The position numbers and the translations under genes were made by a program. Below the pieces are notes generated by a model. The model had not been told where the DNA came from. It saw nothing but the letters and a program-made list of their open reading frames with translations, and did not search any database. Positions 33,651 through 45,759 of a stretch of 64,000 nucleotides of DNA are shown piece after piece. Position 1 is the stretch's first letter, and every line of letters starts with the position of its first letter. This DNA comes from Proteles cristata cristata (taxonomy: Eukaryota; Chordata; Mammalia; Carnivora; Hyaenidae): the NCBI GenBank assembly GCA_017311185.1, contig JAESUZ010001073.1, positions 310,001-374,000 on the forward strand, written 5' to 3'.

Positions 33651-34229
33651 AATCTTACCTACTGGTTTTGATCTAGCAATCTGGACTTTTAAGAAAAAAT
33701 GAAACATATGTCAATCAATCTAACTGTACTTTTTTCACCATACTGGTTTATTATTGTATACCCTTTGACCTGTTAAAGCAGCTGTAACTTAGATAAAACC
33801 ACTAGCTGTTAGCTGTGCCGAAGTATTGATTCAGTTTTAACTAAGAAGTATTCCCAAAGAATGGATAGGATGATACTCTAAAGTGATGGGAAGACGTAAG
33901 TAGTTTAGGATAAATGGTATTTATATTGCCCTTCTAATACATACACAGTTAGCAAAACTCAATAAAATCTTCAAGGTGGGAGAGTATACCAAAGATTGAG
34001 AAACCATTGTGGTGGACATGTATTATCTCTCTCCTGAAAAATAAAAGATAAGAGACTATTTTGGAGAATAATATTGTATGTTTTTCCAGCTCTAGGTATA
34101 TATAAGCCAAAAATAAGTTATATAAATTTATGAAATTTGCCAATGGTTGGGCAATGCAACCTGTTGCCTTTCAAATATACAGATCATTCTCTTAGTACCA
34201 CAATAACTACCCACAATCTAGATCAGCAC
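33651..34229. other. Intergenic sequence, nothing recognised
   Basis: AT-rich single-copy sequence without identifiable features. Confidence 0.45.
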
Positions 34230-34830
34230 CTAATAATAGAAATAAAATGTGAGCCACAGGGGCAACCTGGTGGCTCAGTCGGTTAAGCAGCTGACTTAGG
34301 CTTAGGTCATGATCTCGCAGTTCACGAATTTGAGCCCCACGTCAGGCTCCGTGCTGACAGCTCAGAGCCTGGAGCCCACTGAAGATTCTGTGTTTCTGTT
34401 TCTCTTTGCCCCTCCCCTGCTCACTCTTTGTCTCTCTCTCTCAAAAATAAATTTAAAAAAAATGTTTAAAAAATTCTTTGTTAAATTGTGAGCCACATAT
34501 AGAAATTTTTAAGTTTTTAAAGTTAAATTTTTGAATTTTCTGGTAGTCACAAAACAGTAAATGGAAACAGACAAGATTAATTTTAATATATATTATTTAA
34601 CCTAATATATCTAAAATATCATTTCAGCACATAATTATTAGGAAGATTTTTGGAGAGATAGTCTCCATTCTTTATGCTAAATCTTTGAAATGTAGCAGTC
34701 ATTTCACACGCAAAGTTCATCTCAATTCAGACTAGCAATGTGTCCAGTGCTCCACAGCCACATGGGGCACTGAGGCTGCCATATTCCACAGCACGGCTGG
34801 ACAGAAGGCCTCAGGAGCCTCTCCAAGCCA
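34230..34830 (+). repeat. Ancient interspersed repeat of unnamed family, split by a SINE
   Basis: The left edge 'aaaatgtgagccaca' and, after the SINE, 'gtgagccacatatagaaatt', 'ttttctggtagtcacaaaac', 'caattcagactagcaatgtg', 'ccagtgctccacagccacat' recall a common mammalian repeat ending in TATTGGACAGCACAG. Here that end reads 'ccatattccacagcacggct'. I cannot name the family. Confidence 0.55.
34259..34486 (+). mobile_element. Felid CAN-SINE with TSD
   Basis: GGGGCAACCTGGTGGCTCAG to an A-rich tail. TGTGAGCCACA is repeated at 34248-34258 and 34487-34497 (11 bp perfect). Confidence 0.96.
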
Positions 34831-36919
34831 GAGCAAGGGAGGTGTGAGAAGGAAAGAAAAAATGATGAAAATTGGCAAAAGGAAGAAAAACAAAAGGAGA
34901 GGAGGAGAAATGAATTAGAAAACAAGAAAAAGATAAATGAAAGGAGAGAAAGAGAGTGAACATTTTCTCAACACTTAGAGTGCACCAGCAGTTATATATT
35001 ATAATGGGAAGTGCTCAGAAACTACTTGGAAACAATCTTTAGCATCCTCTGTGTCCTAAAGTAAGAAAGTCACATTTGAAGTGAACTATTATTACCAGTG
35101 ATAACTCAGTAAGTTAGAAAAGTGCTATAACACTCAGTCAAGGGACAGTGTTATTCTGGTTCACATGCTCATAGTATGGAGACTAATCTGCCTCTGGCCT
35201 GGAACATCAGCCACTTAGCAGGCTCCATTTGAGAGATATTGTTTCTCACACTTTTTTTCCTTCCAAGACACTAAGACACAATACAGATATCCCCTCATAG
35301 GAGATCCGGGCCAATGGAATTTGCAGTGCAATGGGAATGAAAAGAGGAACGGAGGAGGAGAAAGAAAACTCAAATGTGATTTTAGGGAGTAAGGGCCCAC
35401 TCTGTAGGCAAGGACCAGATGAAAACTGTATACAGTGGCACATAGGACTTTCACATAGACTACCCATTTTAAGCATCATGTAACAGTGCAACTTCTTCCC
35501 CTATTTGAGTGGAGGGACAGGCCAGTTTTCTGCTTTAGATTTGGGTCTAAGGAACTTCGTCTGATTTGGGGAGAAGGCAGAGCTGACCTTCAATTGTGAG
35601 GCAAGAGCAAATGGTAACTGAAATGTAATCTCTAAGTGAAGATGGTCCAGAAAGCGAGAGAAACTAAAAACCATCAATACCAAGGTGGACATCAAGACAA
35701 GAAAATCCAAAACAGAAGTTGTCAAAAGCAGAGAGGCAGGCAAGAAGGGGCAGGCTTCTTCTGCGGAGCCTGGAGGCCATTGTTATGCTGTGGAGAAACC
35801 TCTGGCTGAGCCTGTGAGGGGAAAGAGCTCGTAAAGGGCAGAATACCATGTCTCCAATGTAGTGGATATGTGAATTCCTGGCAAAAATATTAAGTATCAG
35901 TTTTTTAAAAATAGATTTTATATATTCACCAAATAACTTAATAATGGTCCCCAAACATCTGCCAGACATATACTTTAAATGCCCCACACAGATGAGTTGC
36001 TGTGAACTGAGCAAACCAAAATTTTCCACACTGATTTAATTCAAGCCTGGCATCTGGGTATGGGCTGTATGTAGGATTAGCGCACTGTAAATCCATGTTG
36101 TTTTTGCTCATTCTCTCAACTGGAGCCATGCTCTTTACACCCCCATCCAACTTTGAAACATGGAAGTCCTTCCCTTTCTTAGACCACTCCCCAATCCCAG
36201 TGGAACAAGCTGAAGCAGTCCCAGTCAGTAGAACTACCGCCTTAAAAAACACTCAAGACACTATTCATGGTAAGTATGGAGACATTTCTTTGGAGTACTT
36301 TATTCCTTTTTTCAGAGCCATATATATTTGCTCTTTTTACTTTTGCAAACCTATCTGGAAGCATCACTCAACTGTTTGTTTTCTACTTCGTTTCATCAAG
36401 TTTGAATTTCTTTTTATATAAGTCTTCAACTATTTACTGTCTTTCTTCTTGGGATGCAATGGAGAGCCATGTCACTTTGGCTGCCATAGACCACCAATGG
36501 CCTGTAATCATTGAACAGTGCTGTTCTTGGCAAGACCAAAGCCTTTAGAAACCAGCCCTCTAATAAAGTGCAAGTTCTGTTCCATGCCTGAAATCTGCTT
36601 TGAGGCTGTACGAGAAATGTTATCATTATTTAAAGCTACTCTAGGCTCGGTGCAGACTACCTGAGAGACCGGCTCCATTCTCAGGCCATCATGAAATCAA
36701 AACAAGCCATCTGCAGACATAGAAGAGTAAGAGAAAACATTAATGGTCTATGTGTTTTAGATTTGACTTTTTTAGATTGTTGTTTTTAGTTAATATTACC
36801 ATTTGGTTCTTTAATTATCTTATGGGAGTGAAGGACTGCAGGTGCGGGGTGCAGTGGAAAGAAAGAAAGGAAGACAAGTCATACAGTGCCAGGAAAGAGG
36901 CAAAAGAGAAACTTTAAGG
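34831..36919. other. Repeat-poor intergenic block
   Basis: About 2.1 kb with no recognised transposon apart from a purine-rich stretch (34840-34960). Several open frames of 60-120 codons occur on both strands, none with a recognisable domain or splice context. Candidate regulatory or single-copy sequence only. Confidence 0.5.
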
Positions 36920-37165
36920 CAAAGCAGAATGGTTGAGTGATTAACACCATGGCATTAAGTCATGGCTTTGAATCTTGGCTTTCACACTCTTCAGCCGGGT
37001 AGTTTGGACACGCTATTTCATTCTTAAAGACTATTCCCTCAGTTGTAAAATGGGAATAATACTCAAGTCTACCTCATGGGGTTACTGAGTGAACTAATTA
37101 AAATAAAGCGTGTAAAGCAATTAACGAATGTCTGGCACATAGCAGTCACTAAGCGGTATGGATTA
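36920..37165 (+). repeat. MIR, nearly full length
   Basis: 'gaatggttgagtgattaaca', 'gctttgaatcttggctttca', 'ttccctcagttgtaaaatgg gaataatac', 'catggggttactgagtgaac', 'ctggcacatagcagtcacta' follow the whole MIR consensus order. Confidence 0.88.
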
Positions 37166-38389
37166 TTATCACGATTAGTAGTAGTAATACAGACGGGATT
37201 AAACAGAATGAAATAAAAGCAATGCTATACTTCACTCAACTTTTTACATGTTGATTTTCTCTCTTTGGTATCCAGGAAGAGATGTGGTAGTGGAAACTGG
37301 ATGGGCAAAAAAATACCTTCAGAGAGCAAATGTACTAGGTCACGAAACAAGCACCACAGGGCTACATCACAACTTTCAGGAAGAGAACATCACAATCACC
37401 TCGCTAAGATCTTTAACCAGAACTTTCCCTCTCATTTCTTCAAAATGCAAATAAAAATAATTTACAGTCCCTGATATTATCATGTCTCCCATCCTATGTA
37501 TCATCACTCCCAACAGCTGGGATGAAGTCCAGAGTGACTGTTCCAGGGGTTGATGAACCTCCATTGCCCCTGACCTTGGCTCCCTCCGCCTTGTGGTAAA
37601 CTATCTGAACAAAACTAGAATAGGAGGGGATGAGGGTAAGAAGACTAAAAGAGACTCTTGATCCTTTTCCAGAAACCCTGCAGTTTCTGGTAAGAGGAAA
37701 TTCTGAGTATATTTTATTCAGATATTAACAATTGTAGCCGTGATTTTTTTTTCACCTTTGAGGAAGGCAATGCCCCAGCTAAAGAAAAGCAGCTTAAAGA
37801 AAAGCAAAAGCATCCCCCTCAGTGAATCTGAGAACAACAAGTGTCTAGGTATGAATGTTCTTTTGAAACTGACGGAAGCAGTTAACAATATCTTGCGATC
37901 GGGTGACCTACAAATGTTCCTGCTCCTCTTCCTAAGGTGTTTTTCCTGGCAGCACGAGTTAGATGTTGGGAAACATAAATGAATAAAGAAAAAGCTGGAT
38001 GCAGCCAACTGTCATCACATGTCAACCATCCACACATGCTGCTCAACTAAATTTATCATTCTTATATGTACCCACAAATATGTGTAGTAGGTGATCCACA
38101 AGAAGATGTTCTTATTAATTTCTACCACATGGAAAAGTAACACAATAACTATTCTTACACAAAATATTTCTGTATGTTACCCACTGAATAGTGTGTAGGT
38201 ATGTGTGTATATACCTGTGTGTGTGTTTCGTATACTGCAACATATACTGAAATCTATTTGGAATATACCTAGGAAGAAAACTTCATGAGGCAGGAGTTTG
38301 TCCATTTTTTTTTTTATAGAAGATACCTGATAAATCTTGCAGAATGAAAGAATATATAATGAACTATTTCATTTGGTCCTCAAGGCAAC
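37166..38389. other. Repeat-poor intergenic block
   Basis: No transposon recognised. The open frames near 37250-37560 and 37718-38008 show no known protein pattern. A short TGTGTGTATATACCTGTGTG run is near 38200. Confidence 0.45.
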
Positions 38390-38525
38390 AGTAAGAATTA
38401 GGGATGAAATTTAATATTGCTGCCAGCCTGTTGTGGGTGAAGGATTCCAAGTGGCTTGTCCAAGGTCACCCAGCTGGAGGGCAGCAGAGTGGGACTGTAG
38501 CCCAAGTTACAGGTCCTCTCCTCTC
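38390..38525 (-). repeat. MIR relic, antisense
   Basis: 'gtggcttgtccaaggtcacc', 'cagctggagggcagcagagt', 'gggactgtagcccaagttac' match the MIR reverse-complement core. Confidence 0.75.
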
Positions 38526-40164
38526 ATGATTTATGGTCAATAGATCTAACCTCTATCACATGAAGAAACAAAAGGCATTCGTTTTCTTCTTTTACCGAGT
38601 CATGTTGCTAGGCTAAATCCATTTCACCATCTGTACCTTATTTTCTTGGATCAGGCTTATCTGGAGCCTAGGGCTGAAAGAATTACCTGCCAGTTCTTTA
38701 GACAGTTTCTATTCTTCCCCACTTCTGAGCGAATCCAGAGCCCTCAGGACCCCCAACCATGTTTCTTTTCATCCCTTCATGCTTCCACTCTCTTTTTCCT
38801 CCTTCCTTCATTTTGTTTCTCCCTCTCCCTTTCTCCTCTGACTCAAGCAATTACCGAATAAAAGTAAACACCCTCTCTCTGTGGTAAAGAACCATGTTGA
38901 ATCCTATCTGTTATTTCAAAGGCTTGAGATATCTTCCCCATAAGCCACAGTGGAAAAAAAGAAAAAAAAAAAACTCCATTTACAGGAAAGGAGGGAATGC
39001 TCAGTTGAGACGCTAGTTGCTATAAACACACATATGTGCCCACACGTGCACGCGCATGTGCCCACCATCCACACGCATACACACTCATTAATCCTTAAAA
39101 AAAATCCTTGATCTTGGAGAGAGATGTTTGGATTTAGGGTGAATCATTAGCCTCCTGTTTCTTTCTTCTTTCCACGAAACATGAGGAACAGTGGATAATG
39201 TGTCCAGTCAGTGGCTTTTTTATTAACCACTGAATACAGAGAAAGAGAAAAAAGCCTGTGTAGGTATAGCCACACACCCACTCAGGAGATATAGAGAGAA
39301 TGGACAAGAATTAAGGATTTTCTTGAAAACATGTCTCATTTCAGGGGAATAGAATAAATGTCTCTGAAAATCCTGGTGTCCCGGGTATGAATGCCCACTT
39401 AGTTTTTAGCATGTTCAGTGTCTTGCTTCCAGGCTCTTCTGGCCAAATTTATTGCCCATGGCCGAAGAAAGGATTTTTTTTCCCCCATGAAACTTGTTTT
39501 GGCTTAAAGTAAAGTTCAAATAATATTTACCAAGATTATTAAAAAACTCTAAAACTTTTTTCTTCTTCAGCATTCAGGGATGGAATGTCAGAAAGTGTTG
39601 ACATTAATTTTTAAATTAATATTTTTGGAAGAATTTTCTTTAATAAAAGATCAAATGATGACCACAATGCTGGAAATGAGCTGCTGATCGGTAACAATGC
39701 TTGTCAACAGCCAAGTTCGGAACTTTAATGCAAGCTCTCCCATGGATTCGCGCACAGTGGAAATACCAATTATCTTAAATGGAAGGTTTTGCATTTTCAT
39801 TCTAGCTCATCTTTGGCGCGAAGGCTGAAATGCTGACCTCAAAAACATCTTTGCTTCTAGCAGGAGAAAGAGCTCTTCTTAACTGAACCATATAGCCCAC
39901 ATTTGTTCCCCATTGCCATCGCCATATGCTAAAGAAGTCTGTCGCTGCCCACCAGGCAATTAGAAGAGGCTTCTGAATAAGAAATGGTCTTGCACTTTCC
40001 AGTCTTTGTTTAAACATGCAGCTATGGCCAGGAAGTAGAAAGAAGAAAATGAGCAATAAAAAGCTAAATGTTCTAATCATTTATTTTATAGAATGATGGT
40101 GATAACAGATGGTAGGGTTTTTTTTTTTTAATGTCCTTTACTCTAAAATAGAAAGTTGGCATTT
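38526..40164. other. Intergenic sequence, nothing recognised
   Basis: Single-copy DNA. A CA/CG-alternating patch (39023-39083, e.g. CACACGTGCACGCGCATGTG) is the only visible structure. An antisense frame at 39802-40080 (92 codons) starts with a hydrophobic stretch but has no recognised homology. Confidence 0.45.
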
Positions 40165-40184
40165 AAAAAAAAAAAAAAAAAAAA
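40165..40184 (+). repeat. A20 run
   Basis: Twenty consecutive adenines directly before a MIR relic. No SINE precedes it, so it is a simple repeat or an orphan tail. Confidence 0.9.
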
Positions 40185-40335
40185 GAATGAGCTTCATTCA
40201 AACAGACCCGGTTTGTTGAAGCTCCACTACTCAGTGGTGCGGCCTCAAGAAATGAACTCTAGTCCTCAGTTTCCTCACCCGAAAACTTAATATAGTAACA
40301 ATACCTTTCTCTCAGAGTGATTATATTGGTGCTCC
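40185..40335 (+). repeat. MIR relic
   Basis: 'aaacagacccggtttgttga', 'agtcctcagtttcctcaccc', 'aatatagtaacaataccttt' follow MIR order. Confidence 0.7.
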
Positions 40336-40600
40336 CCAGTTCCGCTTTTTTTTCCCTGGAAGCCTGTATCTATATCAATCCCTCTTTTTTAGCTTTACTC
40401 TTCTCCATGAAAGTTATCACCTTATAAAATACTCTGTCATTTACTTAGATTGATTAGTTGTCTATGCACTCTTCCTCCCATGAGAATGTGAGACCCAGGA
40501 GGCAGTGACTTTGATGCCTCACTGCTGTATTCTACCCAGCACAGCAGTAGGTACTTGATAGGTATTTACTGAGTGTTGAAGAAATGAAAATAAAGTCCCA
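40336..40600 (+). repeat. L2 3'-end relic
   Basis: 'tatcaccttataaaatactc', 'ctcccatgagaatgtgagac', 'aggaggcagtgactttgatg', 'cccagcacagcagtaggtac', 'ggtatttactgagtgttgaa' follow the L2 3' end through its GTTGAA terminal motif. Confidence 0.75.
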
Positions 40601-41319
40601 GCACAGGGCTGGGGTGTAAGACCTCCCACCTCCAAACATACCAATGAACCCACCACTGTCACTGTGAGGGCCATAAAAGGAAATTAGGTGGAGGCTTTCC
40701 AAGAGTACTTGGTTTTCTTCTGTCCCCTGCTTTTTGTCACGGAGCACCTGGTGAAGGACTCTGCTTTCTCTTGCTGCTTCCCTTAGCAGTCATGTTGCCA
40801 ACATCTATGGAAGCCCTAGAAGATTCCGAATCAGGATGGAATCATCCTGGGAATATAGTGAGCTAAGGTGGCAGCTGGCCAGACCAAGTGGCCCCAGCTG
40901 ACCTGAGTTTCCCTCTCTTTCCGTTTGATTTATTTTGGCTTTTTTCTAAAAAGCAATAGTATCAGTATCTCAGGATACAATAGGTTTTCTTTGCCATCCT
41001 TGAAGGTTGTGTCTGCCCAGCTTGGGTCTGGAGACCAGCTGCCCTGAATGATTTGACATGGTTGCCCAAAGCCCCCAGACCAGGGACACTGATTCTCTAA
41101 ATGGTCAGGCATCAGGAATGCCCACAGAATTGAATCCCCCAGGGAGGACACCAGCTCTTGTGTTTTGCGGGAGTACATCTGGGGGGCCTGAAAATGGAAG
41201 CAAAACAAATCATCAGAGGAAGGTGTGAAAACCTTGATTTCATGGTGGACAAAGCCAGAGCCTTAACTTCCCTTCCTCCTTTCAAGGTGAAAAGACCATT
41301 AGTTTTGGGAATGAATGGT
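40601..41319. other. Intergenic sequence, nothing recognised
   Basis: Single-copy sequence of average composition with no repeat or coding signature. Confidence 0.45.
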
Positions 41320-41480
41320 CAGATCTGAGCTAAGATCCTGACTCTTTACATAGAGGCATCTATAAATTTGCAAGTTCCTCATGTGAAATGGGATAGTAAC
41401 ACCTGTCTCCTAGGATTATTGTAATCATTCAATGAGTTAACACTTGTAATGCATTTAGTACAGTATTTAGTCCTGTGTTC
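41320..41480 (+). repeat. MIR relic
   Basis: 'agctaagatcctgactcttt', 'gcaagttcctcatgtgaaat gggatagtaac', 'tcctaggattattgtaatca ttcaatgag' follow the MIR order. Confidence 0.75.
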
Positions 41481-41595
41481 CATGAATGTTGATTTGCTTC
41501 TCCTTTACTCACTTTTCATGACCCGGGTTTCTCTTATTAATTGTGTGAACCTGAGTAATCATGTCATTTCCCTAGGTCTTAGAATCCTCAGTTCT

Positions 41596-41820
41596 TTTTT
41601 GTTTGTTTATTTGTTTAATTTTACTTTTGAGAGAGAGAGAGAGAGAGACAGTGTGAGCAGGGGAGGGTCAGAGAGAGAGAGATACAGAATCTGAAGCAGA
41701 TCCAGGCTCTGAACTAGATGTCAGCACAGAGCCCAACACGGGGCTCCAACCCTTGAACCACGAGATCATGACCTGAGTCGAAGTCAGACACTTAACCAAC
41801 TAAGCCACCCAGGCGTCCCA
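41596..41820 (-). mobile_element. Felid CAN-SINE, antisense, mosaic subtype, with TSD
   Basis: AGAATCCTCAGTTCT is repeated at 41581-41595 and 41821-41835. The tail side (TTACTTTTGAGAGAGAG, ATACAGAATCTGAAGCAG) is the older AAAAATAAA type, but ACAGTGTGAGCAGGGGAGGG and the GATGTCAGCACAG insertion resemble the younger type. Confidence 0.96.
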
Positions 41821-41853
41821 AGAATCCTCAGTTCTAAAATGGGAGTAATTCTT

Positions 41854-42089
41854 TTTTTTTTTTTAACATTTTTTTTTTAATGTTTTATTTATTTCTAGGA
41901 GAGAGAGACAGTGTGAGCAGGGGGAGGGTCAGAGAGAGAGGGAGTCACAGACTGAAACAGGCTCCAGGCTCCGAGCTGGCAGTCAGCACAGAGCCCGACA
42001 CGGGGCTCGAACCCACGAACCGCAAGATCATGACCTAAGTGAAAGTCGGAAAGTCGGACGCTTAACCGACTAAGCCACCCAGGCGCCCC
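41854..42089 (-). mobile_element. Young felid CAN-SINE, antisense (TAGAAATAA-tail subtype), abutting the previous one
   Basis: Near-consensus copy with a double T-run tail. A 19-bp duplication TAAAATGGGAGTAATTCTT lies at 41835-41853 and 42090-42108. Its target begins within one base of the right duplication of the neighbouring SINE. The head has an 8-bp tandem duplication (AAAGTCGG twice at about 42042-42057). Confidence 0.97.
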
Positions 42090-42194
42090 TAAAATGGGAG
42101 TAATTCTTACCCCCCCGGTGGCAGTAAACATTACGCTACAGCTACAGTCTTGAATATCATATGTGCTCGATACAGAGCAGCTACTCCTATTATT

Positions 42195-42261
42195 ACCTAT
42201 CACTTATTAAGCACCTATTTTGTATCAAAAACACACAACTCTTCCTCCAGAAGAGAGTGTT
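42195..42261 (-). repeat. MIR, antisense, left part (split by SINE)
   Basis: 'tacctatcacttattaagca cctattttgtatc' is the reverse-complement MIR end. The element continues at 42459. Confidence 0.75.
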
Positions 42262-42458
42262 TTCATTTATCTTTGAGAAAGGAGGAGAAACATAGCACAA
42301 GCAGGGGAGGGGCAGAGAGGGAGACACAGAATCCAAAGCAGGCTCCAGGCTCTGAGCGTCAGCACAGAGCCCAATGCGAGGCACAAACTCACAAACTACA
42401 AGATCGTGACCTGAGCTGAAGTTGGACACTTAACCAACTGAGCCACCCAAGTGCCCCT
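42262..42458 (-). mobile_element. Felid CAN-SINE, antisense, inside a MIR
   Basis: Reverse-complement copy (GCAGGGGAGGGGCAGAGAGG, GTCAGCACAGAGCCCAATGC, AACTGAGCCACCCAAGTGCC) interrupting a MIR. The A-tail side is short and no clear target duplication is visible. Confidence 0.9.
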
Positions 42459-42660
42459 ACCTCTAGGCACTTTAAATACATGACCTTGTTAACTGAATCT
42501 TCAAAGCAACCCTATGAGGTAGGTGTCCTTATTTTTATATCAGAAATGAAGAAATTGAGAACCAAAAAGTTTACTGAGCTTGGTCAGAATAGCACAGATA
42601 GTTTCACCACTGTCATTTGACCTTGTGTCTTCTTGACTTTAAAGTCTGTGTTCTCATCGA
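42459..42660 (-). repeat. MIR, antisense, right part
   Basis: 'acctctaggcactttaaata', 'caaccctatgaggtaggtgt', 'agaaatgaagaaattgagaa', 'ttgaccttgtgtcttcttga' continue the MIR interrupted at 42261. Confidence 0.8.
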
Positions 42661-44449
42661 TAACTATGCTACAGTGATTCCCAAATTATCACCACCTTTA
42701 TTATCATGTATTCTCTCTATTCATCCTTTGCTATATCAGACCTACTCGATCCAACACATCTGTCCCCAGGGCCCAAGCATGTCACCTAAGAAGTTTATGC
42801 CCTCATGGCTCACAGAGCCTGGAGAGCGGGGTACAGGTTACACTGTGATTGCTCACTTCTTGAACTTCCATCTTCTTTGTGAATGCCTTACTTTCAAATG
42901 TGTAAGGGAAGAAAACACACAGAAGGCCATCAGCCATCTTTTAGATGCCTGCATAATGATTAGAAATGCAGATACCAGCAAAAGCCTGCAGCAGGTAAGA
43001 GTAACATAAAGGTATAGCAAACTCCATTCAGAGAGCTAGGTGTCAGCTAAAGAGAAAGGAATTTCAATAGCACGACACAAATACCCAGGGTTGTCCAAGA
43101 GAGTCAGGTTAATGCTGGTAGGGAGCAGCATAGGTCTGGCATATGCTAAGTATCCAGTAAATACTAGTTGGGTGGATGGAAGAAGAAACCATGTTCTTTA
43201 CATCAACTGATGAGCACAGATTCTTAAAAATCACAAATTTAGAACTAGGCCCTTTGTGTGATGGTCAGGTCCTCAGTGTGTAACATCCAGAACTCCCCCC
43301 ATTCACACATTACCAATCTTTCCTTGAGTCCTCACAGTGGACAGCCATAGCTTCTCTAGCCATAACCCCACTGGTGAAGGGACCTCAGAGATTGTGCATC
43401 ACTTTTGGCTTCCTGGTATGTCTGTCCCAAAGTTTTTAAGAGTGGGGTTCAAAGGGAACAGGGTAACATGAGAGATGGCAGAGGAGGAACCAACACAGGC
43501 CTATCTCCATTAGGGGATGGAATGCTTGAAATTAGTGACTGTCCTAAGAATTCCCCACAGGTTGTCACAGTACATATGACTCTCATCCTCCCATGCTGCA
43601 GAAGATCTAGAAAAAGGGGAAGGGAGATAATGCCTCCTCAGAGAGAGAGGCTGAACGCCAGAACCTTCCCTTGGCTGGAGCTCTGTCCCGGCCATTGAGC
43701 CACGTTAGCCTCTTCACCCTGCAGGCCTGGGCACACCGTTCCAGGTACTGCGTTCTGCCTTGGCAAGAGGCTTACATGGGCCTTCTTGGCAGAGGCAGTT
43801 GTCTTACTTTCAAGACACCCCTGCTGCTGGTTCCTGTTGCCTTGTTCCTGACTCTTTCTCCCCCACCCCGGTTAGCCTTCACCTCATGAACCCAGAGTTT
43901 CCTGGCTTCTGCCTACTCCTGGCTCCAAGATCCATTGTGCTTGCCAGATTCCGGGCACTCCCAAATCCAGCCAACAGCCTTGCCTGGCCCTGAGCTTTCC
44001 TCCCAGGCTTCCCCGGGCTCTTCTGGTCTTTATTATCAATCTCTGGCTCATCGCCTGTCAGTCCTTTTGAGCTCTGGTTTAATAGCCACTCTCTCTTGCA
44101 TATGCCCCACGGTGCTGTTTTTTAAGAAACCTAGTGCAGAACGATCTAGTACTAGGAGCTTCCTCATTGTACCCAGGTTAGGAAATAGTAGAGGTGATGC
44201 TAAGAGTTTTCTTTATGATACACAAGGGGCCTGGGAGAATTGTTTTGTAGATTCCTATACTTTGATGTCTTTGTAAGGAAGATCTGCCATTATGCCCTTC
44301 CCCAACCCCCACTTCTTCCCTCTTAAAGGAACTTCCACTTTAGAGCAACCAGCATACAAATTTAGCACTAAATTCATTCACATTACCTTTCTGACTTGAT
44401 TTTCTCACCACCACTCTCCACAACCACCACCAATAATTTTAACATTTTA
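42661..44449. other. Repeat-poor intergenic block
   Basis: About 1.8 kb without recognised repeats. The right half (43,600-44,100) is comparatively GC-rich. Several overlapping open frames of 60-130 codons occur in different frames with no conserved domain or splice pattern, as expected by chance in GC-richer DNA. Confidence 0.45.
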
Positions 44450-44465
44450 AGTATTTCTCCCATTC

Positions 44466-44668
44466 AGGGCACCTAGGTGGCTCAGTCAGTAAAGCATCCG
44501 ACTCTTGATTTCAACGCAGGCCATAATCTAATGGTTCATGAGTTTGAACCCTGCATCGGGCTCTGCACTGACAGCATGGAGCTTGGTTGGGATTCTTTCT
44601 CCCTCTCTCTCTGCCTCCTGTTTGTGCATGCTCTCTCTCTTAAAATAAATAAACTTTAATAAATAAAT
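44466..44668 (+). mobile_element. Felid CAN-SINE with TSD
   Basis: AGGGCACCTAGGTGGCTCAG to AAATAAACTTTAATAAATAAA. TATTTCTCCCATTC (44452) and TATTTCTCCCACTC (44669) form a 13/14 duplication. Confidence 0.95.
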
Positions 44669-44682
44669 ATTTCTCCCACTCC

Positions 44683-45179
44683 TTTGTTACATATTAGCTC
44701 TTTTAGTCATTCAACATACATTATTTATGTTCTAAAATATGCAGCTCACGGAGTGAAATCACTTCTTTAAAAACAACACTTCAATGATCAACAACAGACA
44801 ATGTTATTGAACTGATGCTTGATTGAGCGTGGGGAATACTGACCTGGAGATACAGAGGCGCTTCCAGGGAAGGACCCAGGCACTCTACCTAACAGGGTGA
44901 AAGTGGACCACGTGTCTGTTTTCACATGGCAAGACACAGCTTATGTGTTGCAGTGCTTCCTGAACTTTTAAATGTCTTGGCCCACTTCAAACTGGCAATA
45001 TAATAAGGGACACTGAGGTAAATGGAGCATACTACCTTCTATAAGACATATCCATCCAGGTCCTCTGCTGCTCCAGACACTGGCCAGCTGGGCATCAACA
45101 TCTCAGCATATCTGTAACCCATTGATGGCCCAGCAGAGCAATGTGACATGCTGACTGGTAAGTTCTGACATTTAGTAAT
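44683..45179. other. Intergenic sequence, nothing recognised
   Basis: Single-copy sequence; no repeat or coding signature. Confidence 0.4.
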
Positions 45180-45670
45180 GGCCACCCATTCACTCATTCA
45201 GATATTTTTGAGTCCCTACGAGTATTTTGAGTGGTCATGCTAGTCACCATGCACGGAACTTGGGGTACCCCAGTAAATAAAAAAGAGAAAGAGCCCTATC
45301 CCCACAAACTTTGACTTTCATGGAAGGAGACATGGAAAACATGCATAAAGCACAATATATAAATAGGGGCCATAGCTGTGGGAAGGGATGAGTGCTATGG
45401 AGAAAAGAAGCAGGGTGAGGAGATTGGGAATAGGAGGACAGGGCTATTTGCTGAGTCAAATAGGGTGTTCCGGGGAGGCCTCACTGAGAAAGTGAGCAAA
45501 GGCTTAAAAAGAGTGAGGATAGTAGTGATGGGAATGGTTATCTGGCCCAAAAGTGGTCCAGGCAATGGGAGCAGCTAGAGCCAAGGCCCCGAGGTAGGAG
45601 AGTGCTTAGTGGGTTCTAGAAACACCAAGAAGGCTAGCCTGGCTGGAGACAAGAAAGTGAGGGGAGAGAC
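45180..45670 (-). repeat. L2, antisense, long copy
   Basis: 'ccattcactcattcagatat', 'gagccctatccccacaaact', 'gagtgctatggagaaaagaa gcagggtgagg', 'ggggaggcctcactgagaaa', 'gccaaggccccgaggtagga', 'aaggctagcctggctggaga' follow the reverse-complement L2 3' region throughout. Confidence 0.85.
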
Positions 45671-45759
45671 ACAGGATCCAGCTCAGGGAGGCACAAACAT
45701 TCTCTGCTTTTATTTATTTACACATGTGTGTGTATAGCCATAGCCTATCTTCTCAATTA

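Noticed and set aside
42101..42126. CTCF-like CCCCCCGGTGGCAGTA
   Set aside because: Two core positions differ from the CTCF consensus, so it was not listed as a site.
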